From Tubiluchus corallicola (taxonomy: Eukaryota > Priapulida > Priapulimorpha > Priapulimorphida > Tubiluchidae): a stretch of DNA of 64,000 nt. The stretch lies in contig JAQGDQ010000263.1 in assembly GCA_030141605.1 (NCBI GenBank), forward strand, positions 206,511 through 270,510, given 5' to 3'. Below, one piece after another: positions 26,784 through 37,661 of the stretch; position 1 is the first letter of the stretch, and every line of letters starts with the position of its first letter. The position numbers were made by a program, and so were the translations under genes. Under the pieces are notes generated by a model. The model saw only the letters and a list, made by a program, of their open reading frames with translations, searched no databases and had not been told where the DNA came from.

Positions 26784-26913
26784 TAGCTCAGTATAGTTTG
26801 GCACATTGTTTTGGCAATAATTAACAGACAATCGGTATAACTCACATAAGCCTAATAAACGATATTTGTTTTATTTAATACGGTGTAGCATGTATGGATT
26901 TAACGATGTTAGT

Positions 26914-27463
26914 TTAAAGGAAAACCGGATGATTGTGTAAACATGAGTTCAGAATATAGAGTGCTCTAAAATATTGAAAACTACAATAGCTTATTTTAAA
27001 TCAAAGCTTAGATTAAATAATAATTACCCCGGACTCAAATTTCGTTAAACTTTCAAAGCTATGTGCGGCTCAGTGAATCTACTGAGACTGGCAGCGGAGC
27101 CTTTTTGTCACGTTCGCGCGGTCGACAAATAGAAGGCGGTAAGGTGATAAGCGTGATCATGAACTGCTGTGTTAGTTTCTGACATCATATGATCTACAGC
27201 CCATTTTTCGTGACATTATGCGTTTAAGTAGTAACACTTATGCAAATGTGCTTGACGCGCAAGGGAAGACGCCTGCCATTGCACAAACTGTGGTTAGTTT
27301 CTGACGTAAGCAATAGCTGTGTTCGGGTGCCGTTAAATAACTTTCTAAGCTAATTATTCAAATATAAGGAACAATTGCTAAGTTTTATAGGCAAGAAAAT
27401 GTATATTCTGGACAGTAAATTAAAATGAGATTGAGTCTAAACAATCGTCCGGTCTTCCTTTAA
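26914..27463 (-). mobile_element. TTAA-flanked MITE, family A copy 3
   Basis: Inverted copy with TTAA at 26914-26917 and 27460-27463. Ends AGGAAAACCGGATGATTGTG and ACAATCGTCCGGTCTTCCT. The full body is present and there is no open reading frame of note. Confidence 0.9.
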
Positions 27464-27530
27464 TACAGGGCAAGTATTCGCCAGAATGTGAATGTCTTAC
27501 GTCATACCGGTCCAAAGTCATTGGAGTTAA

Positions 27531-27815
27531 GAAATCAAGATCCGAAGATTAAGATGGCTAGGATATCTTCTAAAATTATCAAATGAAGTACCAGTAAGAA
27601 TCGCTTTAAAGGAAGCTTTAGAACCTTGCAAAAAACCACCTGGTAAACCAAAAACAACTTGGATAGCTAAGATAAATAGAGACGTTCAACAGCTTCAACC
27701 AAATCTATCTCTAGGAGTAGAAGAACTCGCGGTGTTAGCAGCAGATAGAAGTGGGTGGAATACTCTGATAAATCCTGATACCTCAATGCCTACTATAGGT
27801 GGAATGAGATTTTGA
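27531..27815 (+). mobile_element. LINE C-terminal coding remnant
   Basis: An open frame of 94 codons plus stop reads RRLRWLGYLLKLSNEVPVRI, then PPGKPKTTWIAKINRDV and LAADRSGWNTL. This is the usual end of LINE reverse-transcriptase proteins: RLRWLGH, GRPKTTW, ADRxxW. The upstream reverse transcriptase is missing, so it is a 5'-truncated fragment that has kept its frame. Confidence 0.85.
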
Positions 27816-28280
27816 AGAAGAAAAAGAAAACGAGCGGTGCTGCGTAGCACGTATGCAGTATGGAATAGTTCATTCCCTTGTAAGTCATAAATACTGGCAA
27901 AGCCACGGAAGAGCAAATATTGACACAGTAGGCCTATATCTACATGAAATATCTCACATGGTTAAATATGACGATCATAAATTTCTTACACCTTTTGCAA
28001 CCAATATAACCAGCAAAAATTTTACAGTAGGCCTATGTACTCTCAGTCAGAGTATAAATGAAAGTACAAATATTGTGCTTGTAAGGTGAGCCGCAGTACA
28101 GGTGATAAAAATGGCCTAGAAGAAGACAGGTTTCCGTATGCAAAAATAGTAGTAGGCCTACAACATTAACAATATTTTCTCTACATGTTTCTTTCGGTTC
28201 AAAAATAAATTCACTTAAGTAGATACTATTTAAAGGGGCTAAAGTTAATACCCCCACACAAGAAATTAGTTTGTGAATCA

Positions 28281-28470
28281 GATTAGAGTTAGGATGAGGG
28301 TTAAGGTTAGGGTTAGGATTAGGGTTAGGTTTAGGATTAAGGTTAGGGTTAAGGTTCGGATTAGATTTAGGAGTAGAAGTAGGGTTAGGGTTAAGGTTAG
28401 GATTAGGATTAGGTTTAGGGTTAGGATTAGGTTTAGGGTTACGGTTAGGGTTAACGTTAGGGTTAGAGTA
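28281..28470 (+). repeat. Interstitial telomere-like (TTAGGG)n tract
   Basis: About 190 bp of degenerate hexamers (TTAGGG, TTAGGA, TTAAGG, TTTAGG) in one orientation. The register is hexameric throughout and opens a periodic Arg/Val frame (RVRVRIRF) by chance. It is more decayed than a terminal telomere. Confidence 0.88.
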
Positions 28471-28671
28471 TTTAAAATGTGTGGGTAATTATATTCTCTT
28501 TCCCATAAAGGTTAAATGAAATTTGCCTAATCCCTTGGCTTTTCGAAACCGAGGCCTGTGACAGTTGCACAAGTTCACATTATTGGAATCACCAGACAGC
28601 ACTGACACCAATGTTCCGATACAATAAATTAACCAAAATATGCAAGTATTTCATTTACTATTACCTCCCAG

Positions 28672-28885
28672 AAATTTTACTGAGACGCTAGTTATACAAC
28701 ATTGTGACGGACACGTTTATGAACGTACGATCCATGGTTGGAGGAAGTGGTGTGCAGAATATGGAACTCCGATGGAGACACATGGAGTAGGCGTACGCTT
28801 TGGAATAGTGGAGACTTTTATCTACGCGCTGACAACCTGCGAACGTGTTGCAGTTGAAGCTAGAAAGAGCTTGGCAAGCTGGTAG
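28672..28885 (+). CDS. Possible terminal exon, unknown protein
   Basis: Pyrimidine-rich TTACTATTACCTCCCAG precedes an open stretch of 70 codons and a TAG stop. It enters needing two bases from an upstream exon. Visible residues include CDGHVYERTIHGWRKWC, then THGVGVRFGIVETFIYAL and a C-terminal LASW. An AATAAA signal lies about 97 bp beyond the stop, as expected of a last exon. The composition is balanced and not repeat-like. I do not recognise the family and found no upstream exon; a faint likeness to a globin C-terminus is not enough to name it. Confidence 0.45.
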
Positions 28886-28981
28886 CGTAAGTGGGTAGGA
28901 ACTAACACTTTTATTTCAGTATTGTAGTTTATTTGGTACTTGTTAAACATAATTGCTCTGCGAAATGTGTTGTTATACCTC

Positions 28982-28987
28982 AATAAA
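28982..28987 (+). promoter_or_regulatory. Poly(A) signal AATAAA
   Basis: Hexamer about 97 bp after the stop at 28885; it supports a transcript ending here. Confidence 0.4.
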
Positions 28988-29739
28988 TATGTTTTTTCAT
29001 TAGCTTAAACAAGTGGTAAAGACGATTTTTAAAACAACTGCTAGGCTATTAAGAACATCAGTGAAAGATTCTTGGGAGTTTAATAGTAAAGCAACGCTTG
29101 AAGTAATTTGAACTGTAATGATATCCAAAAGAACCAATCTCCGTATAGGTGTGCCCCCGTAGAGATACCTAGACCGTTTCAGACTACCCCACTCATGTGA
29201 ACGGGTACAGTGTGTAGACAGCCCCTTCGCATAAACATGACGAGAGTCCTAGACACCAATGGACGGCAGTTACATCAAACGGTAAAACGAAACTGAATTA
29301 CTAAATCAAAAATTACCCACATGTAGACTTGAACAATTTAGCAGAAACTACAGATGAACTGAACAAGTCAGACGTCACGTGACATGCAGACCTGAAGTGC
29401 AATGGCTTCTTAAGCGTAAAATCGTATAGTGAAAGAGCAACAAAAACGGGTAAATATTTAACAAGTAACGATATTTTTTACTCATTTCATTACTCATAAA
29501 ATAATTATTTCAAGGAATAACTTAAAATACTAGTGTAAATGAACGAGGATAAAACCCGAGGGCCCATAGAATCAGTTCCGTGTACTGCATCTATGCCTTA
29601 TAAACTTAGTTTTCATAAAACACACAAATGAAGTATTGTTTCAAAATCAGCTGTTTTAGAACATAACAATGCAGTCAAAGGCTCATACAATTAATCACAA
29701 TTACTATTCGGGAGTTAAAGCAAAGCGAGGTATCCTACG

Positions 29740-30266
29740 CCAAAATGTGTAGGATTTACGAGATAATTTTTCATATCCTGCCACATTTTGAAGTACCCCA
29801 AAATGTGTAGGATTTACGAGATAATTTTTCATATCCTATCACATTTTGAAGTGCCCCAAAATGTGTAGGATTTACGAGATAATTTTTCATATCCTATCAC
29901 ATTTTGAAGTACCCCAAAATGTGTAGGATTTACGAGATAATTTTTCATATCCTGCCACATTTTGAAGTACCCCAAAATGTGTAGGGTTTACGAGATAATT
30001 TTCCATATCTACCCCATTTAGAAGTACGGCGAAATGTGTACGATTTACGAGATAATTTTCCATATCTACCCCATTTAGAAGTACAGCGAAATGTGTACGA
30101 TTTACGAGATAATTTTCCATATCTACCCCATTTAGAAGTACGGCTAAATGTATACGATTTACGAGATAATTTTCCATATCTACCCCATTTAGAAGTACGG
30201 CGAAATGTGTACGATTTACGAGATAATTTTCCATATCCTACCCCATTTTGAAGTACGGTGAAATAT
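29740..30266. repeat. 57/58-bp tandem array in two blocks
   Basis: About nine copies. The left block (to about 29975) has units of about 58 bp with GTGTAGGATTTACGAG and CCACATTTTGAAGTAC. The right block has 57-bp units with GTGTACGATTTACGAG and CCCCATTTAGAAGTACGG. The 57-bp length is divisible by three and opens a 19-residue periodic frame (MENYLVNRTHFAVLL) on minus, which is a repeat artefact. Confidence 0.95.
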
Positions 30267-30287
30267 GTACGATTTAATGTACATCGG

Positions 30288-30883
30288 TTAAAATCTCAAT
30301 GAACGGCGGGCGAGCCCTACTATTGTTGACAACACAAACTAACACAATTTTTAACAGCACAAATTTTCCACAAGCGTCTTGAACGTGTTTGCGAAAGCGA
30401 AAATTGAAGTACAGTGTTGCTGTACAATATTCAGTGTCATATACAAAAACTCGGTAAATTTTAATGTAAAAATCCAAATTTTAAATCTACCGCTGTGCTC
30501 ATGCATGAGTTCTCGAACGTACGTATTATGTCACAAACGAACAGTTTTGAACTGAGAGGAGCGTTTCCGAAATGCAGGCGCTAGTGTACGTCTTAACTAA
30601 CGAGTAACGAAAAGCGATGAACTAGCCTCAGAACACGAAATTACTTTTGTGTGGTAACAATTGTAGTAGTACATCACAAACGAACAAATCTGAACTGAGA
30701 GGTATAGTACGTGTTTCCGAAATGCAGGCGCTAATCAAGAACTAGCCGCGGTAGCATGAAATGACTTTTGTGTTGTAATAGTCACGTAAGTCATTCTTTA
30801 AAAAATAGTATGTTCCCTATCAATATTTTAAAATGTAGATTGTTTTGACCTACAGTTCAGGATTAGGTCCGGTTTTCCTTTAA
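30288..30883 (+). mobile_element. TTAA-flanked element, family B copy 2
   Basis: The most complete family B copy, about 590 bp. It starts TTAAAATCTCAATGAACGGC and ends GGTCCGGTTTTCCTTTAA. The right end is the same as the family A end, although the bodies differ. The closing TTAA at 30880-30883 also opens the next element. Confidence 0.82.
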
Positions 30884-31341
30884 CCTTTTCAGTCCCAAAT
30901 TATTTTTTAGAAAAAAATTTTTGGCTTGATACTTTTGTTCAATATGTCCATCTTGTTTACACATAATAATTATTTTTTATACCTGTGCCCGCATGCTAAA
31001 TATAGCCTGTATCCCACGGGATACATTGGGATTCAATGGAAGCATAAAATGTGCTTCATTTTGCAACTGCTGATATTTTTTATAAAGTATTTAAGACATT
31101 TAGTAAGCATGTTATGCTGATCTGTACAAAGTCGTCTCTAAAGTATTGTACCTTGAGCAGTTTTTTATGCTAGGTGCATTTTCTAGTTTGCCATTCTATC
31201 ACCATTTTTAGTCTATTGTTATTGGCTTAAATCAAAATAACTATTAACAGATCAAATAAATGTCAGTTTAAAAATCTTATTAATTTAAAGGCAGAAAATA
31301 TTCTCGTATCCCACGGGATACAACGGGTATGAAAGGGTTAA
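30880..31341. mobile_element. piggyBac-like MITE, about 460 bp
   Basis: Flanked by TTAA on both sides. Ends are inverted: TTAACCTTTTCAGTCCC and GGGTATGAAAGGGTTAA. The TTAACCCTTT-type end is characteristic of piggyBac-class elements. Near each end lies a copy of the near-palindrome GTATCCCACGGGATAC. No transposase. Confidence 0.75.
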
Positions 31342-31786
31342 ATTATCTAATAATGTTAGGATGGTAGCGTGGGTGGGCTGTGTGGCTGCATATTTTTCTT
31401 GTCAAGAGACAGAAGTATTTCACAAGATTGCTACTCCACGTTGTGTTACCTAGTTGTAAAACTTTTGCAACGCGCAGCCATAGAGCTACACCTGCATTAA
31501 TTTTGTTAATGCAAAAAAATGTACAGTATAACACACGTATTGTTGTAGGTATAATAAAATTATATTATTTATGACATAATAAAATTAAGTATGAAACAAA
31601 ATATAGGTTATAGACTGAAATGCGTTTTGATATGTATTATAGACACATATTCAGTGGTGTCCCAGATCTGGCGTTATAACGAGGTCTTGACTGTAATACT
31701 GTAAGAAGTACTGTAAGTGATACTAGAATTTCCTGACGATTTTGCACTTTTAACAACGTCGTTAATCATTGCAGTTGGTAGAAGCT

Positions 31787-32899
31787 ATGGAAAAGAAGTG
31801 CGCCATCAGAAACTTTGGACTCAGCAAGTTTCAACATGTGTTCATTCTGTATCTAGTGATTTTTTGCTCTTTAAATCATTGTGACGTAACAGCTGTTCAA
31901 AATGGAGCTGTAACTTTGAGGCTTTCTGATTTGAGGCAAGATGATGGTCTATCTTGGGAAGAAAGGATAGCAAAAGAATGTGAAAAAGAATCAAATGATG
32001 TACGTGCGATGAACTACATAGATGATGTTGACGACAATGTGCGATACGTTACACTAGGAAACATCAAAGGCCGACTGGGCAATAAAATGTTCCAATACGC
32101 ATCATTGTACGGGATAGCCCGTGGAAATAACTTTACTGCAGTGTTGCCCAGTTCTTTTAGCTTGTACGGAATATTTACTCAGTTGGAAATACCGGTGTTC
32201 ACTTGCACGGCAACGTACAAACATTATCGACGTCAAGTGCTGGAAATTAAATTAATATTCTGTGATAAATTCTATCCCATGACACAAAATTTAGAAGATT
32301 GTGTTAGGCAGAGACGGGGAGTTTGCATATCTGGGTACCTTCAGTCTCCTAAATATTTTAACGACTGGAAGGATGATATAAGAAACCAGTTCACATTTAA
32401 CCAAAAAACATTAGCAAAAGCTAAGCGCTGTCTGTACACACAAATTCTACTGAAGTTTCAGGACAACAACATTTTAGAAAAACAGATCACAAGAGTAGCA
32501 ATTCACGTACGAAGAACTGATTTCCCGAAAATCAAGTCATATTGTCGCATGCCTTCACTCGATTACTTTAACAAAGCAATGGCTTACATGAGGGAAAAGT
32601 TTGCCAATGTTGTGTTTGTTGTGATTGGTGATGATATTGAATGGAATAAGAAGAACATTAAAGGATCTGACGTTGTATTTATACCAACGAGCAAAGATCC
32701 CGAGGTAGATATGTGTATTGCTAGTCAACTGTGTCAACACGTAATAATGAGCGTGGGCACATTCGGGTACTGGTGTGGGTACTTATCCAATGGAACTGTT
32801 ATATATTTTCGTGACTATTTACCAGACGGTTACAAAGACATCAGGCATTGGTTTGTGTCTGATGAATATTGGCCACATGAATGGATTGGTATGGCTTGA
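31787..32899 (+). CDS. GT11 alpha-1,2-fucosyltransferase-like enzyme
   Basis: Predicted to transfer fucose from GDP-fucose, in alpha-1,2 linkage, to galactose on glycans in the Golgi lumen. The 370 residues show a type II membrane layout: a short basic cytoplasmic start, one hydrophobic segment at about 15-32, then a lumenal catalytic region. GT11 hallmarks are GRLGNKMFQYAS (95-106), the donor-site motif HVRRTD (240-245), SVGTFGYW (322-329) and an EWIG end. Possible N-glycan sites are NFT near 115 and NGT near 335. I chose the ATG at 31787. The sequence before it (pyrimidines, then TTGCAG at 31769-31774) looks like a splice acceptor, so a 5' UTR exon is likely. The coding part has no intron. 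AATAAA follows the stop by about 67 bp. The acceptor sugar is unknown; several GT11 paralogues are common in invertebrates. Confidence 0.9.
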   Translation: MEKKCAIRNFGLSKFQHVFILYLVIFCSLNHCDVTAVQNGAVTLRLSDLRQDDGLSWEERIAKECEKESNDVRAMNYIDDVDDNVRYVTLGNIKGRLGNKMFQYASLYGIARGNNFTAVLPSSFSLYGIFTQLEIPVFTCTATYKHYRRQVLEIKLIFCDKFYPMTQNLEDCVRQRRGVCISGYLQSPKYFNDWKDDIRNQFTFNQKTLAKAKRCLYTQILLKFQDNNILEKQITRVAIHVRRTDFPKIKSYCRMPSLDYFNKAMAYMREKFANVVFVVIGDDIEWNKKNIKGSDVVFIPTSKDPEVDMCIASQLCQHVIMSVGTFGYWCGYLSNGTVIYFRDYLPDGYKDIRHWFVSDEYWPHEWIGMA

Positions 32900-32965
32900 C
32901 ACAACGAACTAACTATATACCAGGTGGCCTAAACTCAATTTAGTTAAATTATTTTTTGTTTAGGA

Positions 32966-32971
32966 AATAAA
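32966..32971 (+). promoter_or_regulatory. Poly(A) signal of the GT11 gene
   Basis: AATAAA about 67 bp after the stop codon. Confidence 0.6.
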
Positions 32972-33278
32972 AGTTCATAAACACAAATACAAAGATGAAA
33001 AGAAATACCACTAAAAAACCAACTTAAAAACTTATTTACAATATCATATATTGGTACCCTTTATGCACTTACAAATAAAATTCTAAAATTCGCTAAAAAT
33101 CTAAGAATTAGACTGATACAGATTAATGATGTGTAACTTATGATGTTAGAATTTAAAATAAAGTGATCTAATCGATTTTTAAAAGAAAAAACAGCTTTTC
33201 GTATGGTTAAATGATTAGTTTGCAAATCGACAAACCTTTGACTAGCGCTGCCATCATAGGGAAATGAGGATAGTTTTC

Positions 33279-34440
33279 TCAAACACTTGTTGTACTTGCA
33301 GTTCTTAGTATAGTTATAATAATATATATTATTATCATTATATATATATTAATTAATCGCCATTTTTGCTTACGTGTAGTTGCATCATTGCATTTATTAA
33401 TATAATATTTATTTTTGAGTTTCCTGTTGGAGTTATTAAATTTATTTCGTGCCTTTTTGTAATTATCGTAATTGCTTTTACCTTTTAGATGTAAATATGT
33501 TCTATATAATTCATTTTTATTGTGTCTTAGTCTTGCGATTTCTGTATCCGTCCGAGGGCAAGCAGATTTTGCATTAGATTGCTGCTGATGTATTTTAACT
33601 TTTTTATATGGTGCATAGATATCCAGGCAGTATTCCATATTATTTATTAATGTGTTTATTTGCATGTCAATGTCAGTCATTGTGTAAATATTACTCCAGT
33701 CCAATTTGGTTAAAGTATCTTGAAATATATCTTTATTTTTATACTTTTTGCACTGAGCAGTATTTGTTGAACTAATATCGATATTAAAATCCCCCATTAA
33801 TAAAACTGGTTGATTTTCAAGCACAGCACGTTCGAGTTCAATTTCAAAATGTTTTAAAAAAGTTTTATATTTTTGATTTGGTGGCTTATAAATGACACTT
33901 ACAATGTAGTTTTCAATATTACACCAAATTGATTCTATTTTGTTAGTTTTAATCCCTTTGGCTTCGTTAAATGTCATGTGTTTTGGGATGTACATTGCAA
34001 CCCCTCCGCCACGTTTATGTGTGGGACGGTCTCGACGTATGAGTGTATGATGAGGCAGTTGTATGGAGGCACTAGGTATTTGCTTGTGTAGCCAAGTTTC
34101 GGTTATTCCAACGACTAAATTTTCAGATGAACGAACTGTGTCTTTAAGCAATGCATGTTTTTTTGTCAGACTTTGTATATTGATACATAGAAATTTCAAA
34201 TTCTTTTTATGTTTTTGCATAAAATCTGTCAGCTCTAGGTCAATGTGGTTTTGCGTGGGGGTTTGGTTTAAGGGACTTGGATTAGTTTCAGTACAACCAA
34301 TTATAAGCAACATTTTTAATACTGTTAGAAAATAATCATGGTTACAATTATTTTTAATCCAGTTTAATAAAGTAGGGGAGTACTGAAACTTGTAATATAA
34401 ATCTCTAGTATCTGAAAGTGTGCACTTTCTCACATATGAA
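33279..34440 (-). mobile_element. CR1/Jockey-like LINE endonuclease remnant
   Basis: A 384-codon minus frame carries the start of a LINE ORF2: LKFLCINIQSLTKKHALL, ITETWLHKQIPS, RRDRPTHKRGGGVAMYIP and MGDFNIDIS. These belong to the exonuclease-endonuclease-phosphatase fold. The catalytic SDHxxI-type end of that fold is missing; the frame jumps from DFQ-type sequence to DIYAPYKKVKI, so there is an internal deletion. The frame ends in TATAAT repeats without any reverse transcriptase. It cannot be autonomous. Confidence 0.82.
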
Positions 34441-34714
34441 AACTGTAAAATAGAAGCAGAATAGCAAAAATTTACGCACGAGTTATTTTCGATCCAATTT
34501 TGTGATATTATTCTTAAAATAGTAGGTTTGTAATGTAGTAGGTTTGTAATAAAATAGTAGTAATAAAATAGTAGGTTTGTAATAAAAAAATTGATAGGTT
34601 TCTTAAAAATGCTTTAGAAATAACTCAATGGAAGTGTATTAGTCTGGCCTCTGAGATTCAACCTGACTGTATCTGCTCTTGAACAACGCCGTGATACTAT
34701 AGATCTTATTAAAG

Positions 34715-35402
34715 CACAAGAAAATCCTCCATTTACATAAGGCTTAAAAAATTCGTCTTGAAATTTTATACCACTTACATACTGCGTTTTCACCAACAGG
34801 GCTTGTGTCGGCAGTAATGCGTATAAAATGGGTTTAAACTCCCGTGATGACTGTTAGGCGCAGCCATTTTGATGGTAGGTGGTTTAAAACTAGTTTAGAT
34901 AACACCCAGTAAAGTTTGAAAAAATAACAAGAGCATTCGTAGCACACACGTCACTAACCAAGTAAAATTTTAAATTACTGCACCTTGTCAATAAGATTAA
35001 AAATATTTTTTGCTTAGTTAGTGGTGCACCCTGGAGAGTGAGTCGGCAACATTTTACTAATTGGTGAAAACATTTTAATTAAATAATTAATAATTTTCTT
35101 TTCTAGTTACATAAGTCAGTCAAGCAGGTAAGCGAAATGCTAAGTAACATAACTTTGCATGGAAAGTTTTTGGGACGTAATTTAACATTTCCTTTTCTTC
35201 CCCCTGATTTACGTTGTGTCTATAAGACGTCATGTAATGGTGTCGTCATAACAGTACTGCGGAAGATTTAAAATAAAAAAGCAAACAAAAAATCTTTTCA
35301 ATGCGAGTACGAAGCACACATAAAATTCCTATAAATAAAGTAAGACAATTTTTAAGGCGATTTTTTGATACCAACTTCGGGTACCCCGTTTTTGTCCCTT
35401 AG
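34715..35402 (-). mobile_element. Dispersed element, family C copy 2
   Basis: Inverse of 23377-24050. The right edge, GGGTACCCCGTTTTTGTCCC followed by TTAG, corresponds to the TTAA edge of copy 1. At the other end a minus frame reads ALLPTQALLVKTQYVSGIKF, then a stretch matching copy 1 and a longer tail to 34614. It may be a remnant of a captured or element-encoded exon. Confidence 0.75.
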
Positions 35403-35439
35403 CTGTTACAAAGTCAATAGTGGTAGATCTATTTGACGT

Positions 35440-35663
35440 AGTGACAAGTTTTTGCTAGACCACTACGTGATTTACATGGACACAATTCTAAATTATTTGT
35501 ACAATACTCTCGCACTAAAGTCAGAGCTCATTTCTCCTCTTCTCGTGTTGTGGGCCCTTGGAATTCACTTAATAGTGAAACAGTTGACGCATCAAATCTG
35601 CATCAATTTCGCAAATTATTGGAGAGAGACCAGGGGCGTATCAAGACTTTGAGATGCTTATAG
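35440..35663 (+). mobile_element. LINE C-terminal remnant (CR1/L2 type)
   Basis: Open frame reading SKLFVQYSRTKVRAHFSSSR, then VVGPWNSLNSETVDASNLHQ and FRKLLERDQ, ending at TAG. The RVVxxWNSL..SLxxF motif marks the end of CR1/L2 reverse-transcriptase proteins. The upstream part is missing. Confidence 0.8.
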
Positions 35664-36019
35664 TTCTGTCTCACCCATCTCAAATGTGAATTTATGGTTG
35701 TTTATGTAGAGAGAGAATTAAAAAAATACTTGGTATATTAGAAACTCTATATTAACTTAGTTTCTACGTGTCCAATATTAATTACATGTATTTGTATAGT
35801 GTTTATATTCAAGCAGGCTGCACAACTGCTTGTTGTGTAATACCTTGCACCTGTTCGTTATGTGGCAGTTATATAAAAAACGGCGCTCAGCAACTACCTT
35901 TGGTGTGTTATAAAATATTCCCTTTACATGAACACGATTACATGAATGTTGTGTTTCTTTCTTTCGGACGGCTCGTAGAGAAAACAAGAAAACATGTTGT
36001 CAAATTAAATAGGCTTATT

Positions 36020-36122
36020 GTGTGAGAATTCTACAACACAAAGTATGAAGGAACGTAAAATATGTACACTCAGTGAGAATTCCACAACACAAAGTATGAA
36101 GGAACGTAAAATATGTACAGTC
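36020..36122. repeat. 51-bp tandem duplication
   Basis: Two adjacent copies with GAGAATTC(T/C)ACAACACAAAG and GAACGTAAAATATGTACA. Confidence 0.9.
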
Positions 36123-37552
36123 AATGTGATAATCCGAAATATGAGAACCAAACTTGAGAAGCCAGCTCCGCCTTATATATCAGTACAAATGGACAACATC
36201 AGAACAATCTAGAAACTACTACGCGCATTGCGTATAGAAAGTTCTAGAATCTACGATTGCTTCTACAGGTAAAAAGATTGGTTCTACTATACTATAGAAC
36301 AATCTAAGAACATTCTACAATATTCTATTTAATTCTAGTGGATCTCCACAACAAGTACACACATTTTCCCAAGAGAATAAGGATTTTTTCTAAAATGTGA
36401 TGCCCCTCAAACTTTTGCGCCCGATGCTATAGTCTAGTTAGCCTATTGGTTAATACGTCCCTAGGAGACACTGTCAATAACCGTGTTATGGTAGGCCTCT
36501 CAGACTTCGCAACCGTTTCGCAAGCAAGTACTAAAATTATTAAATTGGGCTGGTATGTGCAGCATTAATAGCAATATGTAGTGCTGAAGTGAAGATGTGG
36601 TGCTGTCGAGGAAGTTAATAAGAAAAATAATTAATGCTAAAATTAAAGTACAAAAACGAAAAACTTCAACTTACGTTAAATATTTTCCCTGAATGGACAT
36701 GATTTCATACATTGGAATGTCCTACATCGAAGCGTGGCATAACTGTGCTATCACAGTTCCGATTAGTTAATACATTTAAATATAGGAGCAAATTGAGTTG
36801 TGGTCAAACAAACATCTTATATTATCTTTCATATGACCTATCCAGTGTTTGCCTACTGCAGCTACTGAATACCTTCAAAACCAATAACATCATTAATACG
36901 GCCTGGTGAACTAAATGATCCTGGCTTGTATAAAGATACGAACTTCCTACAAATGTGTTATTGCACTTTGCGAATAAATTGTAATGCATTTCAGTAAGTT
37001 GTAACCTTATTTTAGAAACAATATCGGTGTATTGTCAACAAAACTTGTCCTTCTGGTTATTAGTTACACGTCTAGTTGCGTTTGAAACATTCGCTTTTTG
37101 TTGATAAACAATAAACAAGTACGCGTCATCGCTTGTTTATACGTTTACTATCTTGTACATATGCCAAATTATCACACGTGCACCATTTTATGAAAAATTA
37201 AGAATTTCACAAGTGTTGTTTCTTGAGTGGTATTGACTAGCTGACTGACCTAGCTATTGGCGAGCTGAATGCCTAACTGATCGACCACTGGATAGCTAGC
37301 TGGCTGACTGATCTACTAAATGAAATGAGTAACAGTCTGACAGACGACAGAGATTCTTTGCTGATGATTAGAAGGGAAGACGAATTGCTCGTAGGACCAG
37401 TTACTATGGAATGCGCAATAAAATTCTCACAGAGCTAAAAAACGAATAAAAAATTTTATTGGACAAAAACACAATTAGGAATATATCTTTCGTTTCGCAT
37501 CGTTTGAGTATAATAGCTAATCAAGAATGGTGGATAAATAAATTTTTGTAAA

Positions 37553-37661
37553 TTAACTTTCCTTAAATTTGATCTTGAACATTTTTGATGCATTTTGTGT
37601 TGCCGTTCTGCCAAGTGCTGCTTTAAAAACACCTCTTGATGTAGCTTTCTCAAAATTCGTG
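37553..37661 (-). CDS. Unknown gene, exon 4 (putative, with stop)
   Basis: Reads TNFEKATSRGVFKAALGRTA and ends FKIKFKES before TAA. The phase agrees with exon 3, but the acceptor context is weak. AATAAA (minus) at 37460-37455 supports a transcript end. Confidence 0.45.

Noticed and set aside
29887-30234. 115-residue frame with 19-residue repeats
   Set aside because: Direct translation of a 57/58-bp minisatellite.
31769-31786. Start of the fucosyltransferase at TTG 31769
   Set aside because: TTG is not a likely animal start, and this stretch looks like a splice acceptor; the ATG at 31787 is better.
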